Below are positions 1 through 11,559 of a DNA stretch of 64,000 nucleotides, piece by piece. Source of the DNA: Eledone cirrhosa. Its lineage: Eukaryota; Mollusca; Cephalopoda; Octopoda; Eledonidae. Made by a program: the position numbers and the translations under genes. The stretch's first letter is position 1, and the number at the start of each line of letters is the position of its first letter. The DNA is taken from the NCBI GenBank assembly GCA_964016885.1, contig OZ024743.1, forward strand, positions 187,443,540 to 187,507,539, in the 5' to 3' direction. The notes beneath the pieces are model-generated. The model was not told the DNA's origin. It did no database searches and saw only the letters and a list, made by a program, of their open reading frames with translations.

Positions 1-88
1 CGGTTTTTAGAGTCATACTTTCTTGTCTGGCTTTCTGGAGAATAGAGGAAAGGTGTTTCCTCAAAAACCAGTATGACTCTAAAAACCG
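1..88. repeat. Inverted repeat (hairpin element) at window edge
   Basis: Positions 1-19 and 70-88 are perfect 19-bp inverted arms (outer bases CGGTTTTTAG / CTAAAAACCG) around a 50-bp non-palindromic spacer. The left arm begins at base 1, so the element may extend outside the window. It looks like a small fold-back or MITE-type element. No flanking duplication can be judged because the left flank is missing. Confidence 0.75.
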
Positions 89-299
89 GTTTGTCTGTGT
101 GTTTACATACAGAATAGCTGGACACTCACAGTAAAGTGACCAGTGAAAAACTCGGTACATCTACATATGTACACGTGTGTGTATTCATATGCATACTAGT
201 ATTTCAGTATACATATGTGGATGTACATTTTTAACTCAATTGTTTAAGCGTCAGTCATACAAAAGTGAGTTACAAACGAAACGAAATTTAATTTCGTTT

Positions 300-314
300 C
301 GTTATTTGTTTTTA

Positions 315-370
<56 letters not shown>

Positions 371-508
371 TTACAAGAGCTGCTGGCAGCATAATTTTTG
401 ATATCAATGGGTTAAAGCCATGTAAAATCAATTGGTGGTCAGTTCTTCAGTGTTTAGCCCCTAGGGAGAATGCTGCACCAAATAAATTTTGTACAAGTTG
501 AAAACATG

Positions 509-547
<39 letters not shown>
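300..547. repeat. Two (TA)n microsatellites
   Basis: Pure TA runs at about 317-369 and 516-547, separated by about 150 bp of ordinary AT-rich sequence. Short peptides predicted here (poly Tyr-Ile) are artefacts of the TA repeat. Confidence 0.9.
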
Positions 548-555
<8 letters not shown>

Positions 556-955
556 CTATATGTAAACATACCAAAGGTCATTATTGAAAATCTTTGGATG
601 TGTATATTTTACAAGGTACTTTTTATTGGAGAAGGTAACAACAATCACTTGCATACTCTACTCTAAATAACACTAAACTCTACATTCACAATTATTTCCA
701 AATTTAATCATAACATTCTGTATTAACATTTAGTATTACTGTATACTGCCAGTTATATGTACCGTATATATACGCTATAATTAGTAAAAAGTACAATTTT
801 TTCTGCAAAAATTTGATTGCTCTCTTTTGTTTTCACTTATGTACTTTTTGAAAATATTATTTATTCATTATAAAAATTAAATGATAGCATTCTATATGCG
901 GGTGGGCCCACTTTATCTCCTGGCAACCAATATTATTAGCCCCAGTCAGCCACTG

Positions 956-991
<36 letters not shown>

Positions 992-1007
992 CATATGTTA
1001 TTACATT

Positions 1008-1050
1008 AAAGACAGTCACTACAACAGCGCCATACCAGGTACGTACAAAA
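1008..1050 (+). repeat. Fragment of the palindrome family at 48590-48760
   Basis: The stretch with CACTACAACAGCGCCATACC and GGTACGTACAAAAC matches, with a few changes, one arm of the long palindrome at 48590-48760, which has ACTACAATGGCACCATACC. Only about 43 bp is present and no second arm is seen. It shows that the palindrome belongs to a dispersed family. Confidence 0.55.
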
Positions 1051-1549
1051 CAAAGAAAGAAGAGCCCAAATCAAGGACAGTTAATCTGAATGGTCTAGGG
1101 GATAAGATATGACATTAAAAATGCGAGCAAATGATGAATTAGCTAATAATTATGAGGAGGGGGAGCTAGGAAAAATTGATAGATTAAGAAAGATGTAAAT
1201 CAATATTAAGGAATCCATTTCTTTAAAAAGTACTTAAAAACGTGAGAATAACTTTGTACATGTGTTAAGTGGTTTGTTATTGTTGTGGACATTATTCAAT
1301 GCTCACCATTTCTCGTAATCATGAAACAATCTTCAGATAACCAAATAAAAGTAACACCAGAAATTTGGCAAATAAAATATGCCAACTCAAAGACAAGAAC
1401 TTAAACTTCTTCATCAACAACAACAAACCACTTAATACATGTACAGCATTCTTCTCTTGATGTTCTCACATATCTAAATAATTTATGCGATGTGGATGTT
1501 GTGAAACATAAGGTAGAAAAGAAAATATTAGAAGCCAAGCTCAGAACTA

Positions 1550-1838
1550 CGAGGGTAATCCCAAAAGTAAGGTCTCCAAAGTGATGGGGACACAGAGAAA
1601 CTTTTCATACAGCAGTTGAGAATGGAGCTCCCGTTGAACAGTACCGCCAAGTGCGAAGTTCGCACAGTTATTATATAGAGGGCAATCCCAAAAGTAAGGT
1701 CTCCTTCCGAGGAAAACATGCGTAAAGATTGGCGGATCACTCTGGATGCTCTCTGAGGTTTCCCGAATCACCATCCACAGGATTTTAATGGAAAAGTTGC
1801 AATATCGGAAGGAGACCTTACTTTTGGGATTGCCCTCG
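1550..1838. mobile_element. Mariner-derived MITE with an internal second end
   Basis: Terminal inverted repeats of about 28 bp start CGAGGGTAATCCCAAAAG and end TTTTGGGATTGCCCTCG, and the element is flanked by TA at 1548-1549 and 1839-1840. TA duplication plus this TIR style is typical of mariner elements. A third copy of the TIR (GAGGGCAATCCCAAAAG) lies inside at 1677-1704. To its right, 1710-1800 reads in the plus direction, with one frameshift, like mariner transposase: RKDWRITLDALSEV then SRITIHRILMEKLQ. To its left the minus strand reads ALGGTVQRELHSQLLYEK. The element is therefore a deletion product or a nested or fused pair of mariner ends with no usable transposase. Confidence 0.8.
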
Positions 1839-2339
1839 TATAACTATCTTGCCATTAATCAATTTACTCCCATTCCATTTCAGTTGCTCTTGAATAGTCT
1901 TAGACAGCTAGAGGCTTAGTAATTACATAGTTAAATGTAGGTTTACAAAATTAATATGGTGGACCATAAAAGAATGTTTAATGAATTGTAATTACATACA
2001 TAATATAAAAGAATTAGTGCTAATAAAAATTTCTTTCAAAATCTGAATGAAAACATTTAGCAGGGAGTGATGTTTGATCTTTGGAATATGGTGAAATCCC
2101 TGGATATGTTTCAATCTCATTAGACCTTATCAATGGAGTATGTTCTTACAAGTTGCTTCTGTAAATAGTTCATTTAGCCTCATACTTTAGCAGGTATGAT
2201 AAAATCTGCCTTTCGTTGATGATGTCATAACAGTACTGAAAGATATCTTGCCAAAATAATCAAAATGATATATGTTGATGAGAATTATTGTTTCTTCTCC
2301 ACTCTACAACTCTATAATATGATTATGCTCTGTCCATTA

Positions 2340-2665
2340 AATGTGTTAGCATTATCCTCATCATCATGTTCCAGCAAATGGTGCAGCCAATTGTTGGGAT
2401 GTCACTCTAGAGGCTTTTACAGCCAGTCATCACCATTGGTCTCTTTCTCTGTCATGTGTAGAAGGTTCTCAGTGTTGTGACCAGTCCAGTCTGTGATGTT
2501 GTTGGACCAGGATTTTCTTTGTCTGCCTCTCCTTCACCCTCCCTTGACTGTACTCAGAAGAATGGTTTTGGACGAGTTGTGGCAGGATACATTACCATAC
2601 TAGGCAAGGGTCCATCTTTCCCCATCACAAGGAATAGTTCCTGCCAGCATGTTCATTAACTTGTT
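2340..2665 (-). pseudogene. Degenerate LINE reverse-transcriptase 3' end
   Basis: On the minus strand, around 2470-2540, the reading is GRQRKSWSNNITDWTG, which matches the C-terminal GRxRKxWxxNIxxWTG block common in endonuclease-type LINEs of the RTE/jockey kind. Further downstream the minus strand continues into NLLHMTEKETNGDD with shifts. There are several frame changes and no RT domain remains. Only the last 100 or so codons survive. Confidence 0.55.
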
Positions 2666-2699
2666 ACCTGACAAAGCTATTTGCTTTGTGCACCGTGTT

Positions 2700-3110
2700 T
2701 AGGATGTATAACAACCTTCTGAAGCACTTGTGCTCAAATGACTGGATTCTTCAATCCTTGTCTTAACACTAACTTGTTTAAATTGTGTATTTTTTTTATA
2801 TGTTCTGGTGTGAAGTATTTTTATTTGAAATTTTTACTGTCTTGTTCTAAAACAGCTGACATGTCAAAGATAATGTGAAGATCTAAAGCTTTTCTTAGTT
2901 GGATGGACAACACCTGTTTAATAAAAAACAATGTGCATGGTGGCTAATGTAACATGTTTTAGCATAAAGATAGATTCCATTGATAGAAGTCGGTTTTCAG
3001 ACATATGATATTTGTTTCTTTACTTCAGTAATATATTATTTTCAGTCACTAGATTTCTTTAGTCAAGTCATAATACCTTTATTTCAACTTACTTTTCAAA
3101 TTGTACACCT
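2700..3110. other. No gene seen
   Basis: AT-rich unique-looking DNA. The region 1850-2340 is similar. No coding, RNA or repeat structure was recognised. Confidence 0.6.
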
Positions 3111-3119
3111 CTATTTTCT

Positions 3120-3120
3120 T

Positions 3121-3159
<39 letters not shown>

Positions 3160-3163
3160 ATAC

Positions 3164-3199
<36 letters not shown>
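3120..3199. repeat. (CTA)n followed by (ATA)n microsatellite
   Basis: CTA units at about 3120-3158 grade into AAT/ATA units up to the 3' tail of the adjacent SINE. The SINE tail AATTGTTTC directly joins the repeat, so the microsatellite may have grown from the SINE tail or been its target. Confidence 0.85.
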
Positions 3200-3203
<4 letters not shown>

Positions 3204-3390
3204 TGTTTCTACTTTAAGCACAAGGCCAGCAATTACCCAGTGCATTACTGGTAGTTTATTTTATCGACCCCGTAAGGATGAAAGGCAAAGTAAACCTCAG
3301 CGAGATTTGAACTCAGATCGTAAAGGGAGGTAACTATGCTAGAAAGCATGGCGTCCAACCCTCTACCGATACTGCCAATCCACCGCCCTT
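3200..3390 (-). mobile_element. tRNA-derived SINE (family A), near full length
   Basis: Read on the minus strand it starts GGGCGGTGGATTGGCAGTAT and passes an A-box-like segment (TTGGCAGTATCGGTAGAGG). A B box follows (GTTCAAATC, fitting GTTCRANNC). The body has CGATAAAATAAA and GCTGGCCTTGTGC, and the end is GTAGAAACAATTATT. The tRNA-like head plus unrelated body and AT-rich tail defines a class of polymerase III SINE, and this sequence type is recognised from octopus genomes. It is followed by an AAT-type microsatellite and then a block of non-SINE sequence. Confidence 0.85.
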
Positions 3391-3544
3391 AATAATAATA
3401 ATAATGATTTCATTTATTGGCCACAAGGGCCGACATATAGGGGCCAATACAAAAGACTGGGACAGTGGGGTTTTACAGAAAAATCGAGTAAACAATATGA
3501 ATAACAATAACAAAGTAACAGTAAAAATACAAGAAAAATTCTCC

Positions 3545-5230
3545 ATACAACAACAACAACAACAACAACAACTGCAATAAATTATATTGTTCAGGCAAAC
3601 TTTATTGTTTTCTTACTACCTTTCTCATATTATATTCATTTAGTAGAAAGAGATTAATTTGACTGGAAGAGAAATTGTTAATATGGTATGAAGTATTTTG
3701 TGATAAATAAAAGATTTGTTTTCATTTCTTGTTTTTTTGTTTGTTAGCTTTATTTTCTTCTTTTACTGAGCCAATGATCTATACAAAGAATTTCAACAGA
3801 GTATGTCAAATCATATTATAGTTTTTATAACCTCATGACAAATTTATGCTATTCTTTAGCTAAGGATTCACTACAATCATTCCCAGCAGTCTTATATCAC
3901 AGAAGATTCTATATTCATAACAAATTGTATTTGAAATGTCTTCCTTAGGAGAATCATATCAATTTGTTTTATTACAGATACTTTAATGGTTTTAAATGTT
4001 GAAATCAACCATTTTAGACTTCAAAACTATCTGTCAGTAACGTAAACCTTATGTTCTTTAATGTTTTATCACCAAGATGAATAGATATTCCCATTTAGCA
4101 TTAAGCTGTCTACATTTACTGGTGGGCTTTATGAAAGAGAAAGTGGAAAGGTTTACTACTGTTATCTGCATAATTATCAAGTAATTTATCACTTCAACAA
4201 TATTCTATTCATTTGTACATATCTGCTGTTTGGTGATTACTGTCATTGATTTGATATTTCTGTAATTTGTGAACTAACAATATGTTTAAAAGTTTGTCTT
4301 ACAGATACTATCTGATGGTTTTACATTGAAATTTAGGATTTACTAGTTTTCAACATTCATTGTATAGTTGTATAACAAAACTTATTTCACATGTTATTTT
4401 AATGCAACATACTTCAAGATAATTACATAGATTTGACATTGATAATGTAAGATTTTTTCTTCTGCAGTTTGTTTTGTGTCTATGCTGGCACATCTTAGAC
4501 ATATTGTAAATGCAGATTTATTATTTCTTTTGCAATCTAGATTATGGTAATATTTTTTATCCTAGTTTAATGGAGATAAAATAAGCCATCTGCTAGAAAC
4601 AGCAGTTGTCAGACTTTCAAGGTGACAGTAATACAAACATTTGTCAAGGAAAAAAAATGATACTTGAATAGCATTTAATCTTGTTAATAGAAAATAATTC
4701 AAAGATACTTTGAAATTAATATGGATATTTTACAGCAGTTGAGACATACTAGTAAATACAACTGTGTACTGTAAATACAATTAGCAAATGAATACTCATT
4801 TACAGTTGCAGAGACAAAACACTAGAACTTAAAATAAATATATAACAGCCACATTATTGTTATTTAGTGTTATTCCAAAAAGATAAGTATTGAGTTCATA
4901 TTACCAATTTCCTCATAAAATTGTAGAGTTTTCGTATTAAAATGCATTGTGTAATTTTAAGAAACTAGGATTTTTTCAACACACTGACACGTATGTGTGT
5001 GCATGGGTGTATGTGCATATGCATACATTTATATGTATGTGTATATAAATATAAACGTGCAAACACAAACATACAAATATGCACACTCGAACATACATTC
5101 ACACAAACAGACACAGACATTCACACAGCATAACAAATGGAATGCCAGCCATTATTTTGCTATAGTTTGTTCACCACCCCTTTCCTTCCTTTTACACACA
5201 CATACATTCACACAGGTAGCAGACATAAAG
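3545..5230. other. No gene seen; CA-rich at 4993-5215
   Basis: (CAA)n at 3548-3575, then AT-rich unique DNA. A CA/TG-rich low-complexity stretch at 4993-5215 gives a spurious 81-codon frame. Confidence 0.6.
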
Positions 5231-5276
5231 AGAGAGGAGTAGTATGAGGTAGTCAAACTACTCCTCTCTCTTTACA
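5231..5276. repeat. Short hairpin
   Basis: AAAGAGAGAGGAGTAG and CTACTCCTCTCTCTTT form a 16-bp perfect stem around about 13 bases. It follows a CA-rich stretch at 4993-5215. Its role is unknown, and it could be a small fold-back element. Confidence 0.6.
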
Positions 5277-5369
5277 TGTTGTGACAGAATCGCAGAAAGT
5301 TATATATAGATTCTCCAGTGAGTGTGTCTATAGATATAGCGTTAGGAACAAAGAAGGAGTAAACATATA

Positions 5370-5489
5370 ATAATTGTTTCTATTTTTGGCACAAGGCCAG
5401 CAATTATACCAGTGTATTACTGGTACTTTATTTTATCGACCCGTAAGGATGAAAGGCAAAGTTAACCTCGGCGGGATTTGAACTCAGAT
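5370..5489 (-). mobile_element. SINE family A, truncated
   Basis: It carries the family A tail and body up to the B box (minus-strand CTGAGTTCAAATCCCGCCG), then stops. The first part of the tRNA head is missing. It lies about 60 bp from a second, older copy at 5546-5761 in the same orientation. Confidence 0.75.
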
Positions 5490-5545
5490 TATTAATGTCT
5501 TCAAGACAGGTGAGAGGATTCTACACAGGCAGCCAGTCTGTATAA

Positions 5546-5761
5546 TGTTTTCTGATTTAGGCACAAGGCCAAAAGGTTTTTGGGAAGAGAAAGTCAATTA
5601 AATCGATCGCAGTACATTACTGGTACTTTATTTTATTGACCACATAAGGATGAAAGGCAAAGTTAACTCCAGGGAGATTTGAATGCAAAACGTAAAGTGG
5701 TGTAACTCTATGCTGCAAAGCATGGTGTCTGATGCTCTACTGATACTGCTAACCCACGACT
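5546..5761 (-). mobile_element. SINE family A, diverged, with internal insertion
   Basis: It has a full head and tail of family A, but about 40 extra bases (5572-5610, AAAAGGTTTTTGGGAAGAG onward) interrupt the body after ACAAGGCC. The head shows several substitutions (GATGCTCTACTGATACTGC on the plus strand). It is an older copy than the neighbours. Confidence 0.7.
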
Positions 5762-6089
5762 CCAGTCTGTACAATAGAAACATTTTATATAGCATAATTT
5801 TGGCTCAGTTAGCAGTTCTGAGAAAAACACCATTATGCCCAACCCAAACCCCCAACCAATTTTTTTATTCAATTGGTCAAAAATAACACAGACATCATGT
5901 GACACTAGATTGCTAGTATTGTTTTTACATTGTCTGCCATGATACAATGGAATTTCATCTAAATTTGGACGTGATCTATATCCATAAAATGGCACATAAA
6001 CAAGTTCAATCATTAATTTGTTGAAAACTACCAAATGGTGGCTTGTGGCAACAGCATTGAAGTTAATAAGCAAGAGCACATTTAGGTAA

Positions 6090-6185
6090 TTTTGTATGTG
6101 ATCTATCATTAGCCTAGAATAAGCAACATTACTTATTTCATCAAATCTAGAAGGATGAAAAGCAAAGTTGATTCCCATGAGCTAT
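6090..6185 (-). mobile_element. SINE family A fragment, decayed
   Basis: The minus strand reads CAACTTTGCTTTTCATCCTT then GATGAAATAAGTAATG, a decayed version of the family A body. A 156-codon open frame starting here (6178 back to 5708) only crosses SINE pieces and has no recognisable protein features. Confidence 0.45.
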
Positions 6186-6189
6186 GAAT

Positions 6190-7226
6190 CCTTATTATAG
6201 ACAGATAAAACTACTTATTGAAAAGCATTCCATCTGACTTTCAACCATTTCTACCATTCCTCAAAACTCTGAACTTGCGAATAAAGCTAATTACATGTAA
6301 TTCTTAGAATAATTATTTTACAGCTGCTAACACTTCTCAAAAGTAATTATTCCTAAAGAAATCATCTGAAATATTGTGTTGGTAATGGAAATCTTATTAG
6401 ATAAAGGTGAGCCAAAATAACTCTTGGATATTGAACTTTCATAAAACATTAGATAGTTACATTTTGTATATTGGATAACACTTTATCAATATATGTAGTT
6501 ATGGAAGTTCCAGACCATCTATCCTTTGTAACAAAAGAACTCTATATCATCCCTGAATAAACATATTATCAAAAGTGTTTAAGCTGTGACTATCTCATAT
6601 TTTCTCACACATACTATACCTAGTCCTATATCCAATGTATTACTCCCATTTTAAGGAAATGCACAATTCCAGTGCATTTCAGCTGCTATTTCTAGCAAAT
6701 CGAATGAGTATGAGAATCGAAGGAAAAGTTCATAGGCTGATCAAGTTACTCGCATTGAATGACCAAATGAGGTTTATTTTTCAACATAGTCCTTGGAAAG
6801 AAACAATGCAATTATTAAAAAGTTGAAATTAATGCATGCAAATCTTCTCAGGTCTAGCATAACTCCTTCATAATCAGCCTATGAACTTTTCAGCCAAACA
6901 TCGTAGATAGAATCATTGTTACAAATAACTTTTATAGATGGGCACTTTTCTTATTGAAAACTGTTGAAAAAAGAGAGGTCATTCTGTGAAAAGGAGGTGA
7001 GCAGTGTCATATGGCTTGATCTGGTGATACAAGACTGTAGATGCTATCTCTAGCTCAGCATCTCAACATCACAGCCGCCATGTCTTATCATGATTATGAT
7101 AATGACTATGGTAAAAATATTGATGATGATGAATAACTGACTTTTCTCAATGTTCTTATGACACTTAACTTTACAAACTGCTAAAGAACAATGAAAATTT
7201 AATATATTGTGTATTTCTTGATTACT
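6190..7226. other. No gene seen
   Basis: AT-rich DNA with stops in all frames. Short open frames (for example 6635-6826) have no recognisable motif. Confidence 0.6.
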
Positions 7227-7605
7227 TGCTTTAATGGCTTATGTGTGCATATGTGTGTCTCTGTGTGTGGCTGTGTTTGTGTCTATGTGTACCTGAGTGG
7301 TTATGTGTTTGTTTGGTGTCAGGGTGGAGTGTCAGTGTAAGTGTGTAGTGTGTCTATATGTACATGTGGCTCAGTATGTATGTGGTGTGTGAGCTATGTG
7401 TTTGTGTGGTATCAGGGTATAGTGTCTGTGTATGTATGGAGTGTGTCTGTATGTACATGTGTGTCATTATGCATGTGTTGTGTGTGTGTGTCTGTGGATG
7501 TGTGGAGTTGTCAGTATGTATGTCATGTGTGTGGTGTTTGAGTGTATGTATGGGATGTTTAGGTGTATGTGGTGTATATGCATGTCTGTATGTGTGTGTT
7601 TGCAT
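7227..7605. repeat. TG-rich low-complexity minisatellite
   Basis: Almost pure purine-pyrimidine alternation of the TGTGTG type with imperfect larger units. GGTGTCAGGGTGGAGTGTC at about 7315 recurs as GGTATCAGGGTATAGTGTC about 91 bp later, each followed by a TATGTACATGTG block. That suggests two or three units of about 90 bp. Cysteine/valine-rich peptides predicted here are repeat artefacts. Confidence 0.6.
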
Positions 7606-7611
7606 GGAATT

Positions 7612-7840
7612 TTCATCATCATTATAATCCTTTTTGTATGTCTTTTTTTCATGCCTGCATGGGTTAGACGAGTCCTCTCCAGCTTCACCCCATTTGTCCT
7701 TTTGCTTTGTCATCACCTTTGTGAAGTTCAACATCCTAAGATCAGCTTTCAACATCTTTTCCTATGTCTGCCCATTTCTGCTTAACTTCATCAGATCTTC
7801 CTTTCACTTAGAAATCCTGGCACTTCTTCACTTAGGGATC
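7612..7840 (-). pseudogene. Decayed RTE-type LINE 3' end
   Basis: It starts with CATCATCAT on the plus strand, then TTCATGCCTGCATGGGTTAG, which is the RTE/SINE-B 3' tail also seen at 13205, 35115 and 63195. It continues through sequence parallel to 13260-13420 (TCTGCCC, CTTAGAAATCCTGGCACTTC). On the minus strand the second half corresponds to the KKCQ...RPRKTW region of the LINE, much decayed. Confidence 0.5.
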
Positions 7841-8114
7841 ATCATCTATATGATGATTGTTCAGTGCCAGGAGTTCCATATGTATATATCATCATCATCA
7901 TCATCATTGTCATTGTTTAATGTCTGTTTCACTGCTAGCTAGAGTTGTGCATGTCATCACCGATCAAGTCAGTAATTAATTGGTACTACTGATCTGTTAA
8001 AATGGTTCAGAAGGGGATGGCATATCACTCCCAAATGTATGTAGTGTATTTCATCATGTCACCAGCATAGAGGAAGTTGCCAAGTCTTTGACACAATGGA
8101 GAGTCCTTTCTCTC

Positions 8115-8118
<4 letters not shown>

Positions 8119-8209
<91 letters not shown>

Positions 8210-8212
8210 GTC
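8119..8212. repeat. (TG)n then (TCTG)n microsatellite
   Basis: TATATGTGTG units pass into about fifteen TCTG/TGTC tetranucleotide units ending TCTATCTGTCTTT. It is a clean compound microsatellite. Confidence 0.95.
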
Positions 8213-9235
8213 TTTACTCTTTGTTGAGAAAACTGAAAACATACTGTTTTTCAACTAAATTTCTTTTTGATTGAGATATTTCTTCTACATTGAGTTACAG
8301 GCACTCGCTTGCCACTCTCCTTTATTAGAAATGCAATGCACCAGTAATTGGCCTGTTTTGAATCTGATAATCAAAAATAACATTGTTCTTAATCTGTGAT
8401 ATAAAATAAATAAATCTCCTTTATTCTGATTCAGATTCTGATTTGCTAGATTATTGCAAAGATAAGCAACAACCCAAATTAAGTACTTGTTTTATTTGGA
8501 CATTTTGACAGCATCTATATTCTGTGTTGAAATTTTAATTAATATACATCATACCAGATGACAGCAACAGCATATAATTCATTCAGCAATTTGTGAAGCT
8601 GTTACATTCAAGATACTTATCTTTCAACAGAGTATTATCTAGAAAAGAAAAAAATAAGTACATTTGAAACCTTTGTTTTAAAAGGACTTAAGTCACACAA
8701 AGGTCATTGTGCACATTTAGCAGTAGGACTTTCAATCTTGAATATAGCAAAAGTATTCAAAGACAAAACGAGAAAAAATGAAAAGATATATATTAAGAAC
8801 AAATGATAAAAATACAAACTATTTTCTTGGCATTGTTATAGAATACGTTAAATTCTTTTTATCTTTTCATACACATCATCCCATAAAATATGTAAGTACT
8901 TGTCTATCGTTTTATTTTGATTGAGTATAGCTTGCATTATTCATAATTTATAACTGTAAGTTTCACTTCTTATTGAAATATATTTGCTTCAGATATTATG
9001 CTTATAGTATAGCTTGCATTTCTATGTTTAAATCAATATTAAATATGAAATACAATGTTTCTAGAATCATATTAGTGAAGGAATTACAGCGATGTAAAAT
9101 GGTAAGTTAATATGACCAAATCAGGCAGCTGGCTGGAACAAAATAAATGAAGAATATGATCGCTTTGCACTCAGTAAGGGATCATATTTTAATTGAAAAC
9201 TATGATTTATAAATTAGCAGATGATGACTGTGATG
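8213..9235. other. No gene seen
   Basis: AT-rich unique DNA. A short SINE-like word (AATGCACCAGTAATTGGCC near 8332) may be a scrap of family A. Confidence 0.5.
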
Positions 9236-9241
9236 GTGATA

Positions 9242-9276
<35 letters not shown>

Positions 9277-9320
9277 AGTGATAGTGTGGTGGCAGTGGGG
9301 GGTCGGGTTGTGGTAGTGGT
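9236..9320. repeat. (GAT)n tract followed by GTGG-rich segment
   Basis: About ten GAT units, then GTGGCAGTGGGGGGTCGGGTTG. GAT/ATG runs are the tails of the RTE and SINE-B elements in this window, but no recognisable element body precedes this one. It may be a tail left after decay. Confidence 0.7.
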
Positions 9321-9751
9321 GGTGGATCGAACCTAGTGTAATTTTAGACTGAGAAATAAACTAGTGATTGCTTCTGATAGAGTATGTACATGAGTAATAA
9401 ACTATCAGAGTGACAGGCAACGAATGCTAGAAAGAGACAATGCACACATGTGTGGCTACGTCTATGTGTGTGTGAGGGAGAGAGAAGAGATTGTGGTGAT
9501 GAGAAGGGAGTATGTAGAGAAATAGAAAATAATGAACATTGTACAAATGGAAAGGACAGACATGATAGGAATGAGAAAGAGAAAGCAATTGCAAAATAAG
9601 AAAGGAGTGACAACAATAGTGATTGATATAAAACAATAGAGAGAGAGGGGGGATATATATATATATATATAACAAAGGAATTGTGGTAAGGAACCAGATG
9701 GACCATAACGCACCACAGTACTCAATACTTAGAGTAGTAGAGTGGGAAATA

Positions 9752-9871
9752 GGAAAAAGTATGACCCCAACGGCAGACCTCAAGCCAGTTCGACGGCTAT
9801 TTCTGGACTGAAATAGAATCCAGAAATAGCCGTCGAAACGGCTTGAGCTCTGCCGTCGGGGTCATACTTTT

Positions 9872-9875
<4 letters not shown>
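9752..9875. repeat. Strong hairpin (fold-back element) beside (TA)n
   Basis: The arms 9752-9806 and about 9818-9875 are near-perfect inverted copies, for example AGTATGACCCC...CGGCAGA against TCTGCCG...GGGGTCATACT, and CGACGGCTATTTCTGGA against TCCAGAAATAGCCGTCG. The loop is about 11 bases. The right edge joins a 50-bp TA run (9875-9924), then GA-rich DNA. It resembles a small MITE inserted in or next to TA repeats. GC content is clearly higher than the surroundings. Confidence 0.8.
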
Positions 9876-9924
<49 letters not shown>

Positions 9925-9927
<3 letters not shown>

Positions 9928-9934
9928 TATATAT

Positions 9935-9969
<35 letters not shown>

Positions 9970-10070
9970 ATGAAAGAAAGAGATAAAAAGGAGATAGTTA
10001 TATAGATATAGAATGATAGAAAGTGAAAACAAGAGAGGAAAATACTAAGACAAGAAGAAAAAAAAATGGA
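9925..10070. repeat. GA-rich low-complexity tract
   Basis: Runs of AGAGAG, GAAAGAAAG and GATAGATA type sequence follow the TA repeat. The serine/leucine-rich peptide on the opposite strand is a repeat artefact. Confidence 0.7.
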
Positions 10071-10489
10071 CACCAGCAATTAAAAGAGAAATGTATATCT
10101 CAATGATATGTTTAACCCATGATAATGTATATTGGTTTATATCACACAACCACAGTCATATCATAGAAATTATTATATCTGTTTATGGTAATAAACTGGA
10201 GTGTAAAAATTCATAGATTCAAACTCTGTCAAAGGTACAGTGTTCTATGCATGATCTTGAATACTGGTGGTGGTGGTTGGTCCATATACGGAGACAATCA
10301 AACTTGATTTTTAATCCCAAGTCACTTGAAACCATCCCTGGTTCTATAACACAAAACTGTATATTTATCTAAAGCCTTCCAGTATAATTTTATGTAAGAA
10401 CCTCTGTTAAATTAGGTTCAAAATGCCAGCTTAAGTTATGTTTTGTTCACAGGGTAAGGGTGGTGTGGACAGTAGTTGGTGGATGGAGG

Positions 10490-10695
10490 CATAGTGGTTA
10501 AGTGGTGCCTACTAGGTGTATGTTTGAGTCTGTACGCATAGGAAGGCATGTCTTCTGTATTACTGTGTAACACCAAATATCTCGATCCTGTGTCATTGTC
10601 TTTGAGAGCTTCAGTTATGCAAGGTCAGCTTTTATCACTTCGTCCCAGGTCTTCCTGGGTCTACCTACTGCAAGGCTTCTATCAATTTTGATCTC
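10490..10695 (-). pseudogene. RTE-type LINE 3' fragment
   Basis: The minus strand near 10640-10675 encodes GRPRKTWDEVIKADL, and further down LSKTMTQDRD. These parallel GRPRKTWDDLINSDL and LSKTMSLDRD in the longer LINE at 36664-37275. Only the last 60 or so codons are present, with no RT domain. Confidence 0.65.
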
Positions 10696-10699
10696 CCTA

Positions 10700-11488
10700 T
10701 ATACATATTTATTTATTTATACATACATATACATATGTATCTATATATTTGTGTTAGTGTTCATATTTATGTTTGTGTCTGTGTTTGTCTTCTGACTTAG
10801 TAGTTTGGCAAAACAGCAATTGATAAAATTAATACCAGCTTTGAAAATATAAGTCTTGGGGTTGGTATGGTCAATTAACTGAAGGTGGTGACCCAGCTTG
10901 GTTTCAGTCTACTTGCTGAAACAAGTGAAACAATAAATCAGTTCAAAGACTACCAGTAAAGTAGTATGTAGTTATGGCAACATTTGATATCAGCTACTAA
11001 GAGTTCTTAATCTTAACTGTCATGATTTGGTAGGCATCTTGATTAATGTCCTGATAAAGATTCACAGACTAGCCTATGTCCTGAACATACATAATCGCTT
11101 TTGCACTGTTTTAGACTTTGAAAAGTCAATTGAACTGCATACACATATTTACCAATTGATAGAACACTACTTTTGTTGTAGGTATTCACTTTAGGAGGCC
11201 ATTATTAGTTGGAATGGGCTTTAACAAAAAATTGCCAGAACATTGTAAAATGTTGTCGATTTAATTTTGTTTTACTTTGTTAAAATTTTCTATCAACAAA
11301 AATATGTAAATAAAATGTATATATAATTTTTTTTCAGTTGTTTAATCATAGAGAAATCTAACATGGCACCACAGTCAGGATTTTACATATCTCTATACCC
11401 ATTTTACATCTCCCCATGTATTGAGTACACACACCATTTGTAGTCTCCTCAGTCTCAGCACCGCTAACTCTCTCTCTCTTTCTCTCTC

Positions 11489-11523
<35 letters not shown>

Positions 11524-11540
11524 ATATATATAAAATTAAG
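10700..11540. other. No gene seen; weak repeat traces
   Basis: Near 11115 GACTTTGAAAAGTCAATTG could be read as a decayed RT motif (LDFEKSIE), and near 10825 ATTAATACCAGC resembles a SINE body. Neither can be supported further. CT/TA repeat at 11467-11530. Confidence 0.4.
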
Positions 11541-11559
11541 TATGTGTGTGTGTCTGTAT

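Noticed and set aside
5708..6178. 156-codon minus-strand frame
   Set aside because: It starts and ends in SINE sequence, with no domain, no coding composition and no splice context.
8119..8212. CRISPR-like array
   Set aside because: It is a tetranucleotide microsatellite with no spacers, and the DNA is eukaryotic.
11030..11230. Possible RT motif (LDFEKSIE)
   Set aside because: Single short match with no flanking LINE motifs. Likely chance or too decayed to support.
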